In this document: positions 1 to 11,404 of the stretch, in pieces
Numbering within the stretch: position 1 is the stretch's first letter
Layout: every line of letters begins with the position of its first letter
Source: Lithospermum erythrorhizon
Taxonomy: Eukaryota; Streptophyta; Magnoliopsida; Boraginales; Boraginaceae
Assembly (NCBI GenBank): GCA_019722365.1
Contig: JADFUC010001591.1
Location: 1-64,000, forward strand
DNA length: 64,000 nt
Direction: 5' to 3'
Translations under genes and position numbers: made by a program
The notes under the pieces: model-generated
The model's input: only the letters and a program-made list of their open reading frames with translations
What the model was told of the DNA's origin: nothing
Database searches by the model: none

Positions 1-1989
1 TTTCTGATGCGTGTCGTTATAATAAATTGAGAGTGGAAGTTTGAAGATGTTTTTGTAACTTGAGGTATTTTATTATAAATTAATAAAATATTAATTAATA
101 ATGTAACAGTATTTGAAAACTAAGTTGACCATTGCAAAAATCTTTTGATGATATAATAGCAGTTAGTCTCGTATTTCGACTCACAGTCAACTAATTACTA
201 ATTAAAAAGCAGTAATCTTGACTTATTTAAAATAGGGCAAATGGCGGGAGGCATCGGCTAGCATTTGAAAAAAATACTACTTATATCCTTTCGCGTTTCG
301 GATCTACTGTATATGATACATTTCGTGTTTAAAAATTCACCACTCGACTAATTGTCAAATAACCGTTAAATGTTGTTGAAATACATTAGTTTAATGAAAG
401 GTAATTTAGTCTTTTATATTTTTCTACTTTTAAAACTCCCAATCTTCTTTTTATTTTACACAAAAACCCCGAATCCCTCTTCCCTGTAAACCCTTGATTG
501 GTGAACTTTTGATAGATTGGTGAACTTTACCCTCATAAACCCACGTATCTTAACTTTTACATAAAACCCACAAATCTTCTTCCCGCGTTTTGCTTATTTG
601 ATTCATGAAACCTGAGTTTGAAAGCGTGAAAAATATTTTGATTCTGACTTTCCCCACTTATTTGACATTTCCGATGTCTAGCATTAGAGTGATGGGAAAA
701 TATTTTCTCCAAATGCTAAATAGAAGAGATGCGTGAAACAAGTTTTGCAAAGCTTGGAGAATCCCCAGACGTGTTTTTTTATTGTTATTGTCCAAGCTAG
801 CAAAATTTTTTGCTCATTTTTTTCTTCATATTCTCCGTAACCTTTGCTCAAACTTATTTTCACACAGATCCATGGAGGCCATGGTTGGATGGAGTGGGAG
901 GATGCTGAGTGTGCACCTAAGGCCGAAAAGAGATTTTGCAAGGAGGAATCTTTAACACGTTTGATTGATTCTTGTGAGGAGCAGCCTTCTTTCTGAAGGG
1001 GGCTAAATTAAGTCTTTGCGAAACAAGCCTTCATATTGAACAACAACTGGTTGAGAGACGTTGAAAGAGTTATGCGAGGTGAAGTTAGATACAAATTGTT
1101 TGAAGAAATGCTACGTATTGGGATAGTGGCATGTTTGCTTTCTTTTTCTTCTTATGGTATCTTATTTAGGTGTTAACTTATGGAATGAATTGTGTTGGCT
1201 GATGTTGGTTGTGATATGAAATGAATTGTGTTGTTATTTCATGGATATTGTTCTGCTTCCTACTTCATTAATATGGTATTAGTTTGTCAAACAAGAGCAT
1301 GTTATTAGTCTGTTTGGAGAATGGCGGGGAAGCTTGAGCAAGAGCATGTTATTGAATACATTGATATCTACATCATTGATTGCACTTTGATAAATTTTTA
1401 GGGAGAATGGTGAAACATCGCGTTTCAAAAACAATTCTATATATCACTAAATGTTTCAAAAAATTAAAACTTACATATTAACAAAGGTTTCAAAAAAATT
1501 CACTTATATCACTCACGTTTCAAAAAAATTGAATGAACAAAAAAGTAGTGTTGCTACCACAAAACAAACAATTCATATTAACTAAGAAATGTAATTGTTG
1601 TTTACAAGATCAAAATAGTATAGTTTAACAACAATCTATTACGGAGTACATAGTTCCATCTATTACGGAGTACATAGTTCAGCGAGGCCAAAAACTCCCC
1701 AAAAATATGAAGCTGCATTACATCTTCCCTCTCTTTGCGAGAACTAACCGGTTGTGGAGTTGCTTTATGCAATCGTCGTTCCACTTAACCATAATTGCTT
1801 CCAAGCTATTTGTAGGTCTTGTTCCTTAGCACACTACATGGACTGTGTACGCTTTTAGGTGTGGCTTAATCTTTTTGTGATGCCGATGCCTCGTCGCGTA
1901 TGTAGTGCCACCGACGCGTCCGACCCAAAACACTTTGTTGCTTTACAGGTGTTGTTGTTCCCCACTTCAGTTACTCTCCTACGTAAAAA
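1..1989. other. AT-rich intergenic DNA without a supported gene
   Basis: No reading frame here shows a recognisable domain or a splice-consistent coding pattern. The sequence is AT-rich, with short homopolymer runs and a short local repeat near 1,640-1,680, where a phrase containing CTATTACGGAGTACATAGTTC occurs twice in tandem. I see no RNA gene. Confidence 0.6.
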
Positions 1990-2540
1990 ATCATTAGTAA
2001 CATAAACAACACGAAGTATTAACCTGAGACAAAAAATACCTTTTTCGGGCTGCCTTCTCTATGATTGGGGTTTTGAGGACAACTCTCCTATTATGATTTT
2101 CCACACCACATATGCCACACCTTTGACTGCCTTGACTTGGTATGACATACTTTCCACCCTTTTTCTTAACCTCATCTATTGCTCGTCTCCTAGCTTTCTT
2201 AGGTCTCCCAGCTAACTTAACACACAATGGAGGATCAAGTGGCATACCATTTGTTTTTTGCCCAAAGACTCACTATTTGTAGGATATAGTACATTTTCAT
2301 AGGTTTGTATGAACCTAGCAATACTGTAACACTCATGCACTAAATCTTGAGGCAGTTTCTTACTATCTAGTATACAAGGAATGGAATGAACGCATGGTAT
2401 TCCAGACAACTACCACAATCTGCACGTACATTCCCTATTAGCTATGTTGGCCAGAAAATTATAGTGCTCACCAACAGTCCCCACCATTCCATGTACATGT
2501 GGAACCCCACACAAAACCTGCCTCTCATCAATGATTTTTG
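1990..2540 (-). pseudogene. MuDR/MULE transposase C-terminal fragment (SWIM zinc finger and zinc knuckle)
   Basis: The minus strand encodes the C-terminal end of a Mutator-like transposase. In order there is a SWIM-type zinc finger (ECTCRLW, a stop, then LSGIPCVH, giving the CxC...CxH pattern), a PQDLVHECYS segment, a GRPKKARRR basic stretch and a knuckle-like CGICGVENHNRR. This order is the usual end of plant MULE transposases. The frame is broken by an in-frame TAG between the SWIM halves and by a frameshift near 2,240, and the catalytic DDE part is not visible. It is therefore a dead fragment. Its terminal inverted repeats could not be located. Confidence 0.75.
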
Positions 2541-3770
2541 CATTTAATACAGTGACAACTATAAACATGAGATATACAGGGATTTCGCACGAATATTTTT
2601 CTAATTTTCTTCATGGATTTCATAAAGTACAAATTAAATATTATTGCACGTGAACGTCGAACAAATAAATATGGTCAACAATCAACATACTAGAGAAATA
2701 ATAGTATTTGAATTTGATTTTCAACACGGATTCTTTGCTTTTGTAAACAACCAGCCATGCTTATATTTGTCATAAATACTTCCTTCTTTTCTAAGAACTT
2801 ACTTTCAAGAGTAATAGTGTATGTATGATATTCAGGGTATCACTGATATGGGGCCAAAATAATGAATTGAGAATAGTATATATCTGAAGATTAGCGAGGA
2901 ATTAATACGGATAATAATTTGTCACGGCCGATAAAAGCAATGATTCGGTATAAGCAATGACTGTCGTACCGCCCATTTGTTAAAAGACACGTGAGATGAG
3001 CATAGTGACTTAACAAGTCCGGTACATACATGTCTTATCTTTTATAAATCTTGGTATTATTCGCTGAGGTAATCATGAAATTATTTTCTTAGTACTTTTC
3101 TGCTCTTTCGGATATTCTTAAGCTTGATCGTCGTAGTGTGCGTGGTCGGGTCAGTGACGCCAGCTTCGGTCTAGCAATTGCGGGAATCATTTCCCATTAA
3201 TCGAGGCTTTCCGTGGGCCAAGTCAGTGACAATCATGAGATGGACTTCATTTCAAGTCAAACAAGCAATGCATGCTTAGTCAGGAGTTGATTCGCGGGAT
3301 AAGCATGGAGCCGAGCGAAACCCGTCCCTCGACTAAATTTGGCCAGAATCAAATGAAGATCATTTGTGGGGATCGCTAATCATTTTCCTCCAATACAAAT
3401 GCATCTACATTCGAAACAGCGAGTACTTGGTACAAATGGACGTACGGGGTCCATCAGAAAGCAGGGGGTTCTACAAGGGTTTCCCCGGTCGAACTTGATT
3501 CTCGCGAGAGCGACATTCGAAAGTACAAAGGAGGTTCGAACACGACGAAACGAAATTCGGCCACAAGTGGATATTGTTTAGAGAGGACGAGATTGGTTCG
3601 TGAAAGAACAAGCAAAGGCTTGATGAAGAAATTCGCCTTGAGAACATGAACATAGAGAGAGAATCTGTCCGTTAATGACCTCCATATACACCCATGAAAT
3701 AGTCCCACATATACTAAAGCTACATGCTACGGGTATAGTATGGCAAGGACAACTTAAAACATAGGCTAGG
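2541..3770. other. Intergenic DNA, moderately GC-rich middle part, no gene
   Basis: No recognisable protein. The part at 3,120-3,700 is richer in G and C than its flanks and may be old retroelement DNA. A segment at about 3,270-3,360 (GGAGTTGATTCGCGG... then ACTAAATTTGGCC) resembles one at about 4,258-4,345 (GGAGTTGATTAGCGG... then GCTAAATTTTGCG). The two would fit diverged ends of one insertion, but this is only suggestive. Confidence 0.45.
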
Positions 3771-3774
3771 GATG

Positions 3775-4110
3775 GATACGGTTCGAATCTTATTAGTGTC
3801 GGAGTTCGGATTCGGCGAACCTATATTAATTTGGAACAATCCGAGATGAATTCGAACATCCGTTTTAATTTCGATTTCGAATACGATGATTCTCTATTCG
3901 GTATTCGCGAATATATTTGCTATTCGGTTCATTTTTTAATATTCGGTTCGTATTCGCTATTCGGTTCATTTTTTAATATTCGGTTCGTATTCGATATTCG
4001 ATTCGTGTTATAAAATTCTATCCATATTCGATATTCGATTCGTTTTATAATATTTGGTCCATATTCGATATTAAGTCCATTATTCTCCGTAAATCGCGGT
4101 GTCATGATAA
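3775..4110. repeat. ATTCG-rich degenerate tandem repeat
   Basis: Phrases such as TATTCGGTTCATTTTTTAAT, GGTTCGTATTCGATATTCG and GATATTCGATTCG recur many times with irregular spacing. The array is imperfect and AT-rich. One phrase around 3,925-3,980 is repeated almost exactly. No gene is present. Confidence 0.7.
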
Positions 4111-4433
4111 ATAAACCTGGCTTTTTGAGTCTAACGGCGTCTCATAGAAATCACTGAAACTACAATAAAGGCTTGGTGAGGATCACAGTCACAGAAGCCC
4201 AAATCAAGCGAACCGTCCCGCCAAAAGGATTTCCGCTCGTCGGAACAACGTCACGCTGAGTCCGGAGTTGATTAGCGGATATATAGAGCCCGGCAGAGGC
4301 TTATCCTCTAAGCTAAATTTTGCGAGATCGATAAATCCAATTCAAGTTAAAATGGAAAAGGACACATTTGTTTCTTGGTCTAAAGCTTAGGCATAATTCG
4401 TTCCCCCATTTCAATTTTTCCTCAAGGCCTGTT

Positions 4434-5410
4434 TGGATTGAGAGATTTAGGAGAGTGGATTTTAAATCAACAGTTCAAATACATAGGTGTTGTTTGGATA
4501 CTTCACAAAATCAAGAAATTTTAAATCCACTTATTTATGATGGATTCATGGCAACAAAAAGCTGGTGGATTCAAAATCGTTAAAACATGTGATTTTAAAT
4601 CGTCCGCTTTCTTAGCATTATCGTATTTTTTACCCCGACCAAATTTCGATATGAGTTAAATATTTTAAATTTGTTTCAGCCGAACATATTTTTATTTGCT
4701 TTTCGACCGGGACACGTATTTTCGACTCTTTTCGCTTTATGAATCATATTTTAAATGCGGTTTAGGCCAAAATCATATTTTTTACCCGTTTAGGCCAGGT
4801 CATATTTTCACAGCGTTTATTGATTATATTTTCGTTTGTTTCGACCCCGTGACCATATTTTCATCCCCATTTCGACCCGTGACCATATTGTCGACATGTT
4901 TCGACCCGAGATTACATTTTTGTTTTGTTTTGATATTTGACAAAAATAACGTTCCGGGTTGAAGTTTGTCGAAAATGAAATTTAGCTAGAAATTTCTCAA
5001 AAATGACGTCTCGAGTCGAAATTTGTCGACAATGAAATTTTGGATTGAAAGTGAAGGAATCTAGATGTCGAATACGTCGAAAATGACCTTCCGTCAAAAT
5101 TTATCAAAATCAATTATAAGTTAATTTATTGAAAAATGATGTTTACGGGCGAAATATAGTTTCGAGTCGAACTTTATCTAAAATGATGTTCTGAGTGAAA
5201 TTTATAAATGAAGTTTTTGGGTGAAATTTGTCGAGAAAAAATAAATTTCAATTAAATTTGTTAAACGTGAAGTTTCAGGGCGAAATTTGTCAAAATGACG
5301 CCAAACAATTGATTCATCCGTCATGAAACACTCTCGCAAAATCGATTTGATTTTGGGTGAATTAAATTTAACTTAAATTCACCGTCAAATTTGAAATCAT
5401 GCGTCGACAA
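4434..5410 (+). mobile_element. Composite minisatellite element, copy 1
   Basis: The left edge is a GTTTGGAT/GTGGATTT-type end (4,434-4,620). Next comes an array of about 29-31 bp units (about 4,690-4,920) built on TTTCGACCCGTGACCATATT. A second array (about 4,930-5,290) is built on GAAATTTGTCGAAAATGACG. The same two arrays occur in the opposite orientation at 37.1-38.4 kb, with a GTTTGGATCGGTGGATTTGG edge. No protein is encoded. I infer a non-autonomous transposon-like element; the right end of this copy does not show a clean terminal repeat. Confidence 0.55.
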
Positions 5411-5497
5411 TTTCTTCTTTATATCTACTTAACACCAACAACTAGATATTTCAACAATTGTTTCCTTATGCAAATCATGTAAATAAATTAAAACATA

Positions 5498-5736
5498 CTC
5501 CATCCTTCTATAAATGGTCATTCATCTATTTATTTTTCAATGAAATAATCAAAATTAATAAATTTTGATATGCACATCTTAATTGATTCACAAAACTTTG
5601 ATTTGAATCACATTTGTAATGTATGGTAATAGTGAATAAAGTGAAATTAATATATTTAAAAATTATTTTAGACTAAAATTTAAATAATCAACACATTTAA
5701 ATTATAAAGTAAACGGTCTTTTAAGGATGGAGGAAG
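5498..5736. mobile_element. Stowaway-like MITE
   Basis: The 239 bp element begins CTCCATCCTTCTATAAATGG and ends with the near-inverse TTTTAAGGATGGAGGAAG. It is flanked by TA on both sides (5,496-5,497 and 5,737-5,738). The interior is AT-rich and non-coding, as expected for Tc1/mariner-derived Stowaway MITEs. Confidence 0.75.
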
Positions 5737-5738
5737 TA

Positions 5739-7560
5739 TTTTATTATTATATGATTACTCTAATATATTGTGTAGGATAATTTCAGTGATTGATGATAAT
5801 ATTCCTATATCACTTTGGCTGTTGACAAAGAAGACTTCAGAGAATCATTCGTTCTTAGGCAGATTCTGTCATTTTCCGTCCATCATTATCAATCAGCAGT
5901 CAATCACTCTTCATTATATGCATCATGATGGCTGCATTATGTTGGAGTATTTTGTGATCTTGGTTTTATTAATTTAAGCTCATGAACTATATAAGTATCT
6001 ATTAATTACTGGCATTCTCAATATAACTTATTATTAGTCCCCGATAATCGAGAGTTGGTATTTAACTTTTAAAGTGAATTCATTCATGAAACGTAATATA
6101 ATGTTCTCTTCACTTTTCTTACTTAATTTGGTAAAATGAGGCTAAAATATTGTTATTTTAGAAAAATGAATCTTAAATAAAGAGATAGAAGGAATATATA
6201 AATATTTCGAATTCACGGAAAAAAATATCTTAAATATATACTCCGATCCGTATTGCTTAATAATACAAACCTACCTAGGGTGTGGTGGGGCATTATATAT
6301 ATATAATTCATATATGCTTTCATTAGACGATTAGACGATGATCTTCTTTGGATCGATAATGCTTTATCTGATCTCATGTAAGAAATCTAAGAGGAAAAAT
6401 ACAAAGAATAATTGATCAAGCCACTGTGTGTTTCAATAATTTGTATATGTATTTCATCAGTTTATAAAACGTGACATTTATTTTCCTTAGTGTCTTTCAC
6501 TCCCCCCAGAAAAGAGTAGATTCAATAAGATTATTATTACTAAACATTTTGGCTCTAAATCACATACACCAGCGTCAAAACAAGTAGCTCACTCCATGTT
6601 TTTGATTGTGGCAACCATGGTTAAAAACGTAGAATTTTTAAGTTTGGGGACAAGGCAGGTGGTGCTTCAGGGAATCATAAGAAATCATCATTCAGTAATA
6701 TTTTTTAGTTATAATTAATTTTTATTCTTTCAAATATTAAATTTTAATTTACTTATATTATAAAGATAAAAAAAAGCTATATAAATAAGATATCGTATAA
6801 GTCATTTTATCCTTTCTGATTTATAAGTTATTGTTATCCCCAGAAGCAATATTAAAAAAATCTCAAAATAAATTTGACAGCTTATAAGTGACCAACTTAT
6901 AAGTTGCATTGTCACTTATATTTGACATGTGTATTGATGGGTTTTAAAATTTAATTTAAAGATGAAAAACACATGTGATGATAATCAGTTGGAACGTCGC
7001 CTTGAGCCAAATGGAGTTCTGAAAACAAGGGCCAGGTTGCGGCCGAGATATTTCAAACTGATCGGAATTATTAAATGATCGAAGAGTTTAGTTTGAAAGG
7101 GGAAAATTTGGGTATCGAAAGTGAGCTACTTGATTAGTCACTCGAGGTTTCACATTTTTATAGTCTCTTGACCGAATTCTTTGGTCGGCGTTGAGTGTCT
7201 CCAACTTTATTCTTGATTAATGATTTAGGCCATTAAGGGGTCCGATAATTATGATCTTAATTGTCGCGCTTAATTGAGGCCGAGGCCTTCTTTGAATAAA
7301 GCTCATTAATGTGGGGCTCAGCTCGTTTAATTTGAGAACTTTCGCGTTACAGCGCTCGTGTGAGTCAGGATTCGAATTTATTTAGTCTTGCTTTTGTCTG
7401 ATCCATTTGAATGGCGATTTTGTGGGATCAGCGCGAATGCGGCCCGTTTATTTATGAAAGTTATCAACGTATAATTTTTCATAACAAAGTATAAACTGTG
7501 TTATAAAATGTAACAAATGATATGCACCGGTGAATGCCCCACCGTCCATATCATTTACCA
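5739..7560. other. Intergenic DNA upstream of the RGG gene
   Basis: No gene is supported. Around 6,780-6,930 the phrases GTATAAGTCATTTTATCC, AGCTTATAAGTGACC and AACTTATAAGTTGC recur in both orientations, which resembles the subterminal repeats of a small hAT-type MITE. A GC-richer block at about 6,985-7,440 may be a retroelement fragment. Neither can be typed further. Confidence 0.45.
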
Positions 7561-7633
7561 TAATACCCTTATCTCTCTCTATACCGACATACTCTCACTT
7601 GTCTCTCTACACATATACATGTTCCAAATTTAG

Positions 7634-7653
7634 TTTCTCTCTCTCTCTCTCTC
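7634..7653 (+). promoter_or_regulatory. CT-repeat leader of the RGG gene
   Basis: An uninterrupted (TC)n tract follows shorter CT-rich stretches (7,568-7,612) and ends about 145 bp before the start codon at 7,797. Pyrimidine-rich leaders of this kind are common around plant transcription starts. No clear TATA box is visible. Confidence 0.5.
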
Positions 7654-7796
7654 CCCTATCGTTGTCACTCCATCTTTGTATTCTTCGAACAACAACAATA
7701 ATCTAAATCAATCCCAAATGGATTTGTAATAATTCCAACTTATCCATCAAAACTTGAGGGGTTTTTTGTGACCAATTAGGAGAAAAATAAAACAAA

Positions 7797-10700
7797 ATGG
7801 CGGATATGAACCCGTTTGATTTGCTTGGAGATGATGAGCTGACCGAGGACCCTTCTCAGCTTATTGCAGCTAAGAAAGTGTCGGCTCAGAAGCCTAAGCC
7901 GGCTTCTCAACTTCCGGCCAAGCCACTTCCTCCAGCTCAAGCTGGTTAGTTTCATTTTTCTCATTATTGTTTTTAATATGTCACAAATTGTGATGTAATT
8001 GTCGATTTGGTGGGATTGCGCGCGTTTGTCGGCTTTCGGGAACGTATTTAAGCTTCGTAATGACTTTCGTAGGTAATAGTCTGATAATGCGATAATAAAA
8101 TATTTGAAATTTAAGCTGAAACTTTGGTTCCTTTATTGCTGAGGCCAAATCTACAATTAGTTCTTCTTTTTTATATGTAGTCGCTACCCTATTGATAATA
8201 AGTTAATGCTTTTTATCCAACTATAATCAATTGGATAATATGAATCATATAATATTATGCATCATGAGTCAGCACCTTTGAGGTCACGTGTAAGTTCCGT
8301 ATACGTAGTCCAATTGGACCGGATTATATATGTACTATTGCTTGATCTTCCGGTTATATTAATAAGTTAATGGTCTTTATCCATATAATCAATTTGTTTT
8401 AGTGTGAACCTCGTATATTATTAACATGTATTGAGTCACTCCCATTTAAGGTTGAAGGTATTGAGAACCTAGTGTTACATACTCACATTGCATGACCTCG
8501 TGAATATGGGAATGCCCAGATTATTAACATGTATGTAGTCCAACTGGACCGGTTTTACGAGTGAGAGGTATTGAGAACCTAGTCTCACATTGCTTGACCT
8601 TCTGGGTTTCGGGTGTATTAATATGGTATTGAATTTCATCTATCTATAATAAATTGGTTTTGGTATATGTTGGATAATAAATTATGGAAAGTATATCGAA
8701 TGATAGTATATTAACATGATAATTTTGATTCAAATCAAACTTATGTGTGTCTCTTACGGCTACAAAGTTGGTTAACCATTGAAAATCAAAATATTTTTGA
8801 GATGAAGGGAGCGTTCTTATGAACATCTGGAGATGATGTTACTCTTAATGTTATCATATTTGGTCATAGTATGGGAGGAGGATGGTCGAGTTGGTTTTAT
8901 TAATATGTCTATGGAATTTTTGAATCACGTTTGCAATTGGAAGTGATTAGGTTGGTTAATTATGATGTTAATAGATGTTACTTTAAGTTGAAGCGAGTCC
9001 TGGAATTTCATGAATGTGGTATGCAAGTTTGTGCCATTTAATAGTTGTGGGACGAGAATATAGTTGGAACTGAAATGTACCTGATCTTACGGATTATTTT
9101 TTCTTGACTAGATAATAGATTTCTGGAGGGTTCTGGCACATGAGTGTAATACATTCTTATGCAATCATGTTGCTCCTCTTTGATGTTTTGGTCATCTCGT
9201 TTGTCTCTATGTTTGTTTTCAGTTACATACTGATGTTAATTTTGTTTACAATACTGATAGTCAGAGAGGCAAAACCTGAACCCGGACAGAATACAGGTCG
9301 TGGATATGGGCGTGGTCGTGGATTTGGGCGTGGCCGTGGCGGTGGGTTCAACAGAGAACCAGCCAATGAGGAAAATGCACCTCGAAACAGAGAATTCTCA
9401 GGTCTTCAAGGTGCTGGACCTGGAATAGATGCAAGAAGACCTTCTGAAAGACGTGGTGGTTTTGGAGGATCTAGAGGCTCCTTCCATGGGGGTCAAAGAG
9501 GTGGATTTGCGCATGGTGACCTTTCAGATGGGGAGAGACCTCGTAGGGTTTTTGACCGCCACAGTGGTTTTAGCCATGGTAAATCCATTTTATTGTAGAG
9601 ACAGGTAGTAGTTTTGTCATGCCTTTTTTAGATTGTCAATCGTTGAAGGTTTTAGCCATGGAAACAACATCACACGTGAAGGAACTGGGCAGGGAAGCTG
9701 GGGGACTGCGACTGTTGGCCTTGCCCTGTGAGTAAATGAGATTCCCTATGGAAGTCTATTTAGATCTGGCATCATATGCGCTCTTAGCTAAGATGTGTTA
9801 TGTTCTAATTTATTTGTAGAGGTGCGTGAACTCTAATGTTGCCCTCATTATATTGACCAGTGTTATTGAGGAAGGTGTTGATGAAGGTGAAAAGGATCTG
9901 AAGCACAAAGATCCATCAGTCAGGAGTTTACAACGGATGCGAGAAGAGGAACTCCAGCAGATGATGCTGGAAGAAGGAACAGAAGAGAAGGTAAGGTTCT
10001 TAACAGGATTTCTTCCAAGTGTTTAATTATTTTCTGCCTGTAATCTGGTTGAAGTCATTGGAGCCACTTTTTTCATCTAAAAGTCGATTTGAGTTAACCA
10101 ATGGATTTATAAGAAGCTAGTTGATGTGATTAACTTAAAAAGTGCACTGCACATTAGTAATTACTCTGTATTTGATTTGAAGTGTTTGCTTTGACCACTA
10201 CTTTATTACTCAATCTGTTTGAAATCTAACACATGTAGCTAAAAATACTAATTGAATCCGCTAGTTCTATCCAGAGCTTAAATCTAGTTGCACCCGAGTT
10301 TCCTAGCCTATGATGTTTGAGGTCTCTACACCTGATACTCGGTCCTTAAGCTCATATAAGGTGCATCCTTCTTTTTTGTATTCATGTTGTGGTAATTATG
10401 AAGTATTTATTTTTTCATCATAACCACAAAAATTTATATGCTTGTATCTAACAGGTTTTAAACCACGTTACGTGTTTTGTTGTAGGAGATGACACTTGAG
10501 AATGCAGTACTTGAAGAAGAGAAAAGCTCTGCAGGCCTTAAGGACAGAGGAGATGACACTTGAAGAATACGAGAAAGTACTTGAAGAGAAGAGAAAAGCT
10601 CTGCAGGCCTTAAGGACAGAAGAGAGAAAAGTGGATACACAAGTGTTTGATTCCATGCAGCCTCTAAACAAGAAGAGCAGTGATGATATCTTCATCCAAT

Positions 10701-11299
10701 TGGTAAATATCATTTACAGGTACTAAGAATTTACGGAGTATTAAACTAGTGATCTCAGCTTATTATGATGAAATCTTTTTTATTCAGGGTGGAAAAGATA
10801 AGAAGAAAGAATACCTTGAGAAGGAAGAGAGTAGAAAAGGTAAAATTCAGGTCTCTACATGTATATCCTCTCACATTTACTTGAATACTGAATTGGCATT
10901 TCTCTCGTAGCTTCTTACGTCGTCTTATGTGCATGGGAGCATCCTTTTATTGTATTTATCCTGCATTATTTGTCGGTGTTTATATTCTATTTCATTTTAG
11001 TTAATCCGACTAAAGAAGATACAAAAAGATAAGAGTGGGAAAGGGGGTGGTTTGAGGTTAAATTGATGCGGCTTGACAATATGGTATTGCATTTTTCTAA
11101 TTGCCCTCTTTGTGGTCAGTCTCTCAGCATAACTGAGTTCTTGAAGCCTGCCGAGGGCGAAAAGTTCTATCCTAGTCGACATGGTAGGGGTGGCGGGCCC
11201 AATCTTGGCAGAGGCTATGGCAAAGATCGTGTCACGAGGTACGTGGATGTTCCATCAATTGAAGATCCAGGGCAGTTCCCCACCTTGGCTGGGAAATGA
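7797..11299 (+). CDS. RGG repeats nuclear RNA-binding protein (Stm1/HABP4/SERBP1 family)
   Basis: Seven exons give 352 codons: 7,797-7,944, 9,261-9,566, 9,649-9,727, 9,861-9,990, 10,550-10,702, 10,788-10,850 and 11,120-11,299. Their sum is an exact multiple of three. The N-terminus (MADMNPFDLLGDDE) is the Stm1 N-terminal motif. An RGG/RG box (GRGYGRGRGFGRGRGGG) follows at about residues 65-85. The conserved MTLEEYEKVLEEKRKAL helix comes next, and the C-terminus ends SITEFLKPAEGEKF...PSIEDPGQFPTL. In plants and animals this family binds mRNA and idle ribosomes and affects RNA stability. Exon 5 is preceded by a damaged 63 bp copy of its own start (10,486-10,548), and only splicing to 10,550 keeps the frame. 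The exon 3/4 boundaries are the least certain, because residues there match the family poorly. Confidence 0.9.
8180..8650 (+). repeat. Degenerate direct repeats inside RGG intron 1
   Basis: Phrases recur two or three times: AATAAGTTAATG followed by CTTTTTATCCA or GTCTTTATCCA, GTAGTCCAAYTGGACCGG, GAGGTATTGAGAACCTAGT, and ATTGCTTGACCTTC. Spacing is roughly 170-250 bp and the copies are strongly diverged. No coding potential. Confidence 0.5.
10486..10620 (+). repeat. Tandem duplication of the start of RGG exon 5
   Basis: Copy 1 (10,486-10,548) and copy 2 (10,550-10,620) both run from GAGATGACACTTGA to GCCTTAAGGACAGA. Copy 1 is 8 bp shorter and carries several indels, so it would bring a stop codon if read in frame. 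A T-rich stretch ending TTGTTGTAG directly precedes copy 1, so the original acceptor site sits there. The frame-preserving acceptor is the CAGAG before copy 2. Confidence 0.8.
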
Positions 11300-11404
11300 G
11301 ATGATAATTCCAATATTGAACTAAGTATTCTCTTGTTAGAAAGTGTTTGAAATAATAATGTGTACTACAGAATCGTCAACTATATGTAGAATTGAAAATG
11401 ATCT

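Noticed and set aside
3366..3708. Open frames on both strands in the 3.4-3.7 kb block
   Set aside because: No homology that I recognise; overlapping frames on both strands are typical of chance in GC-richer repeat DNA.
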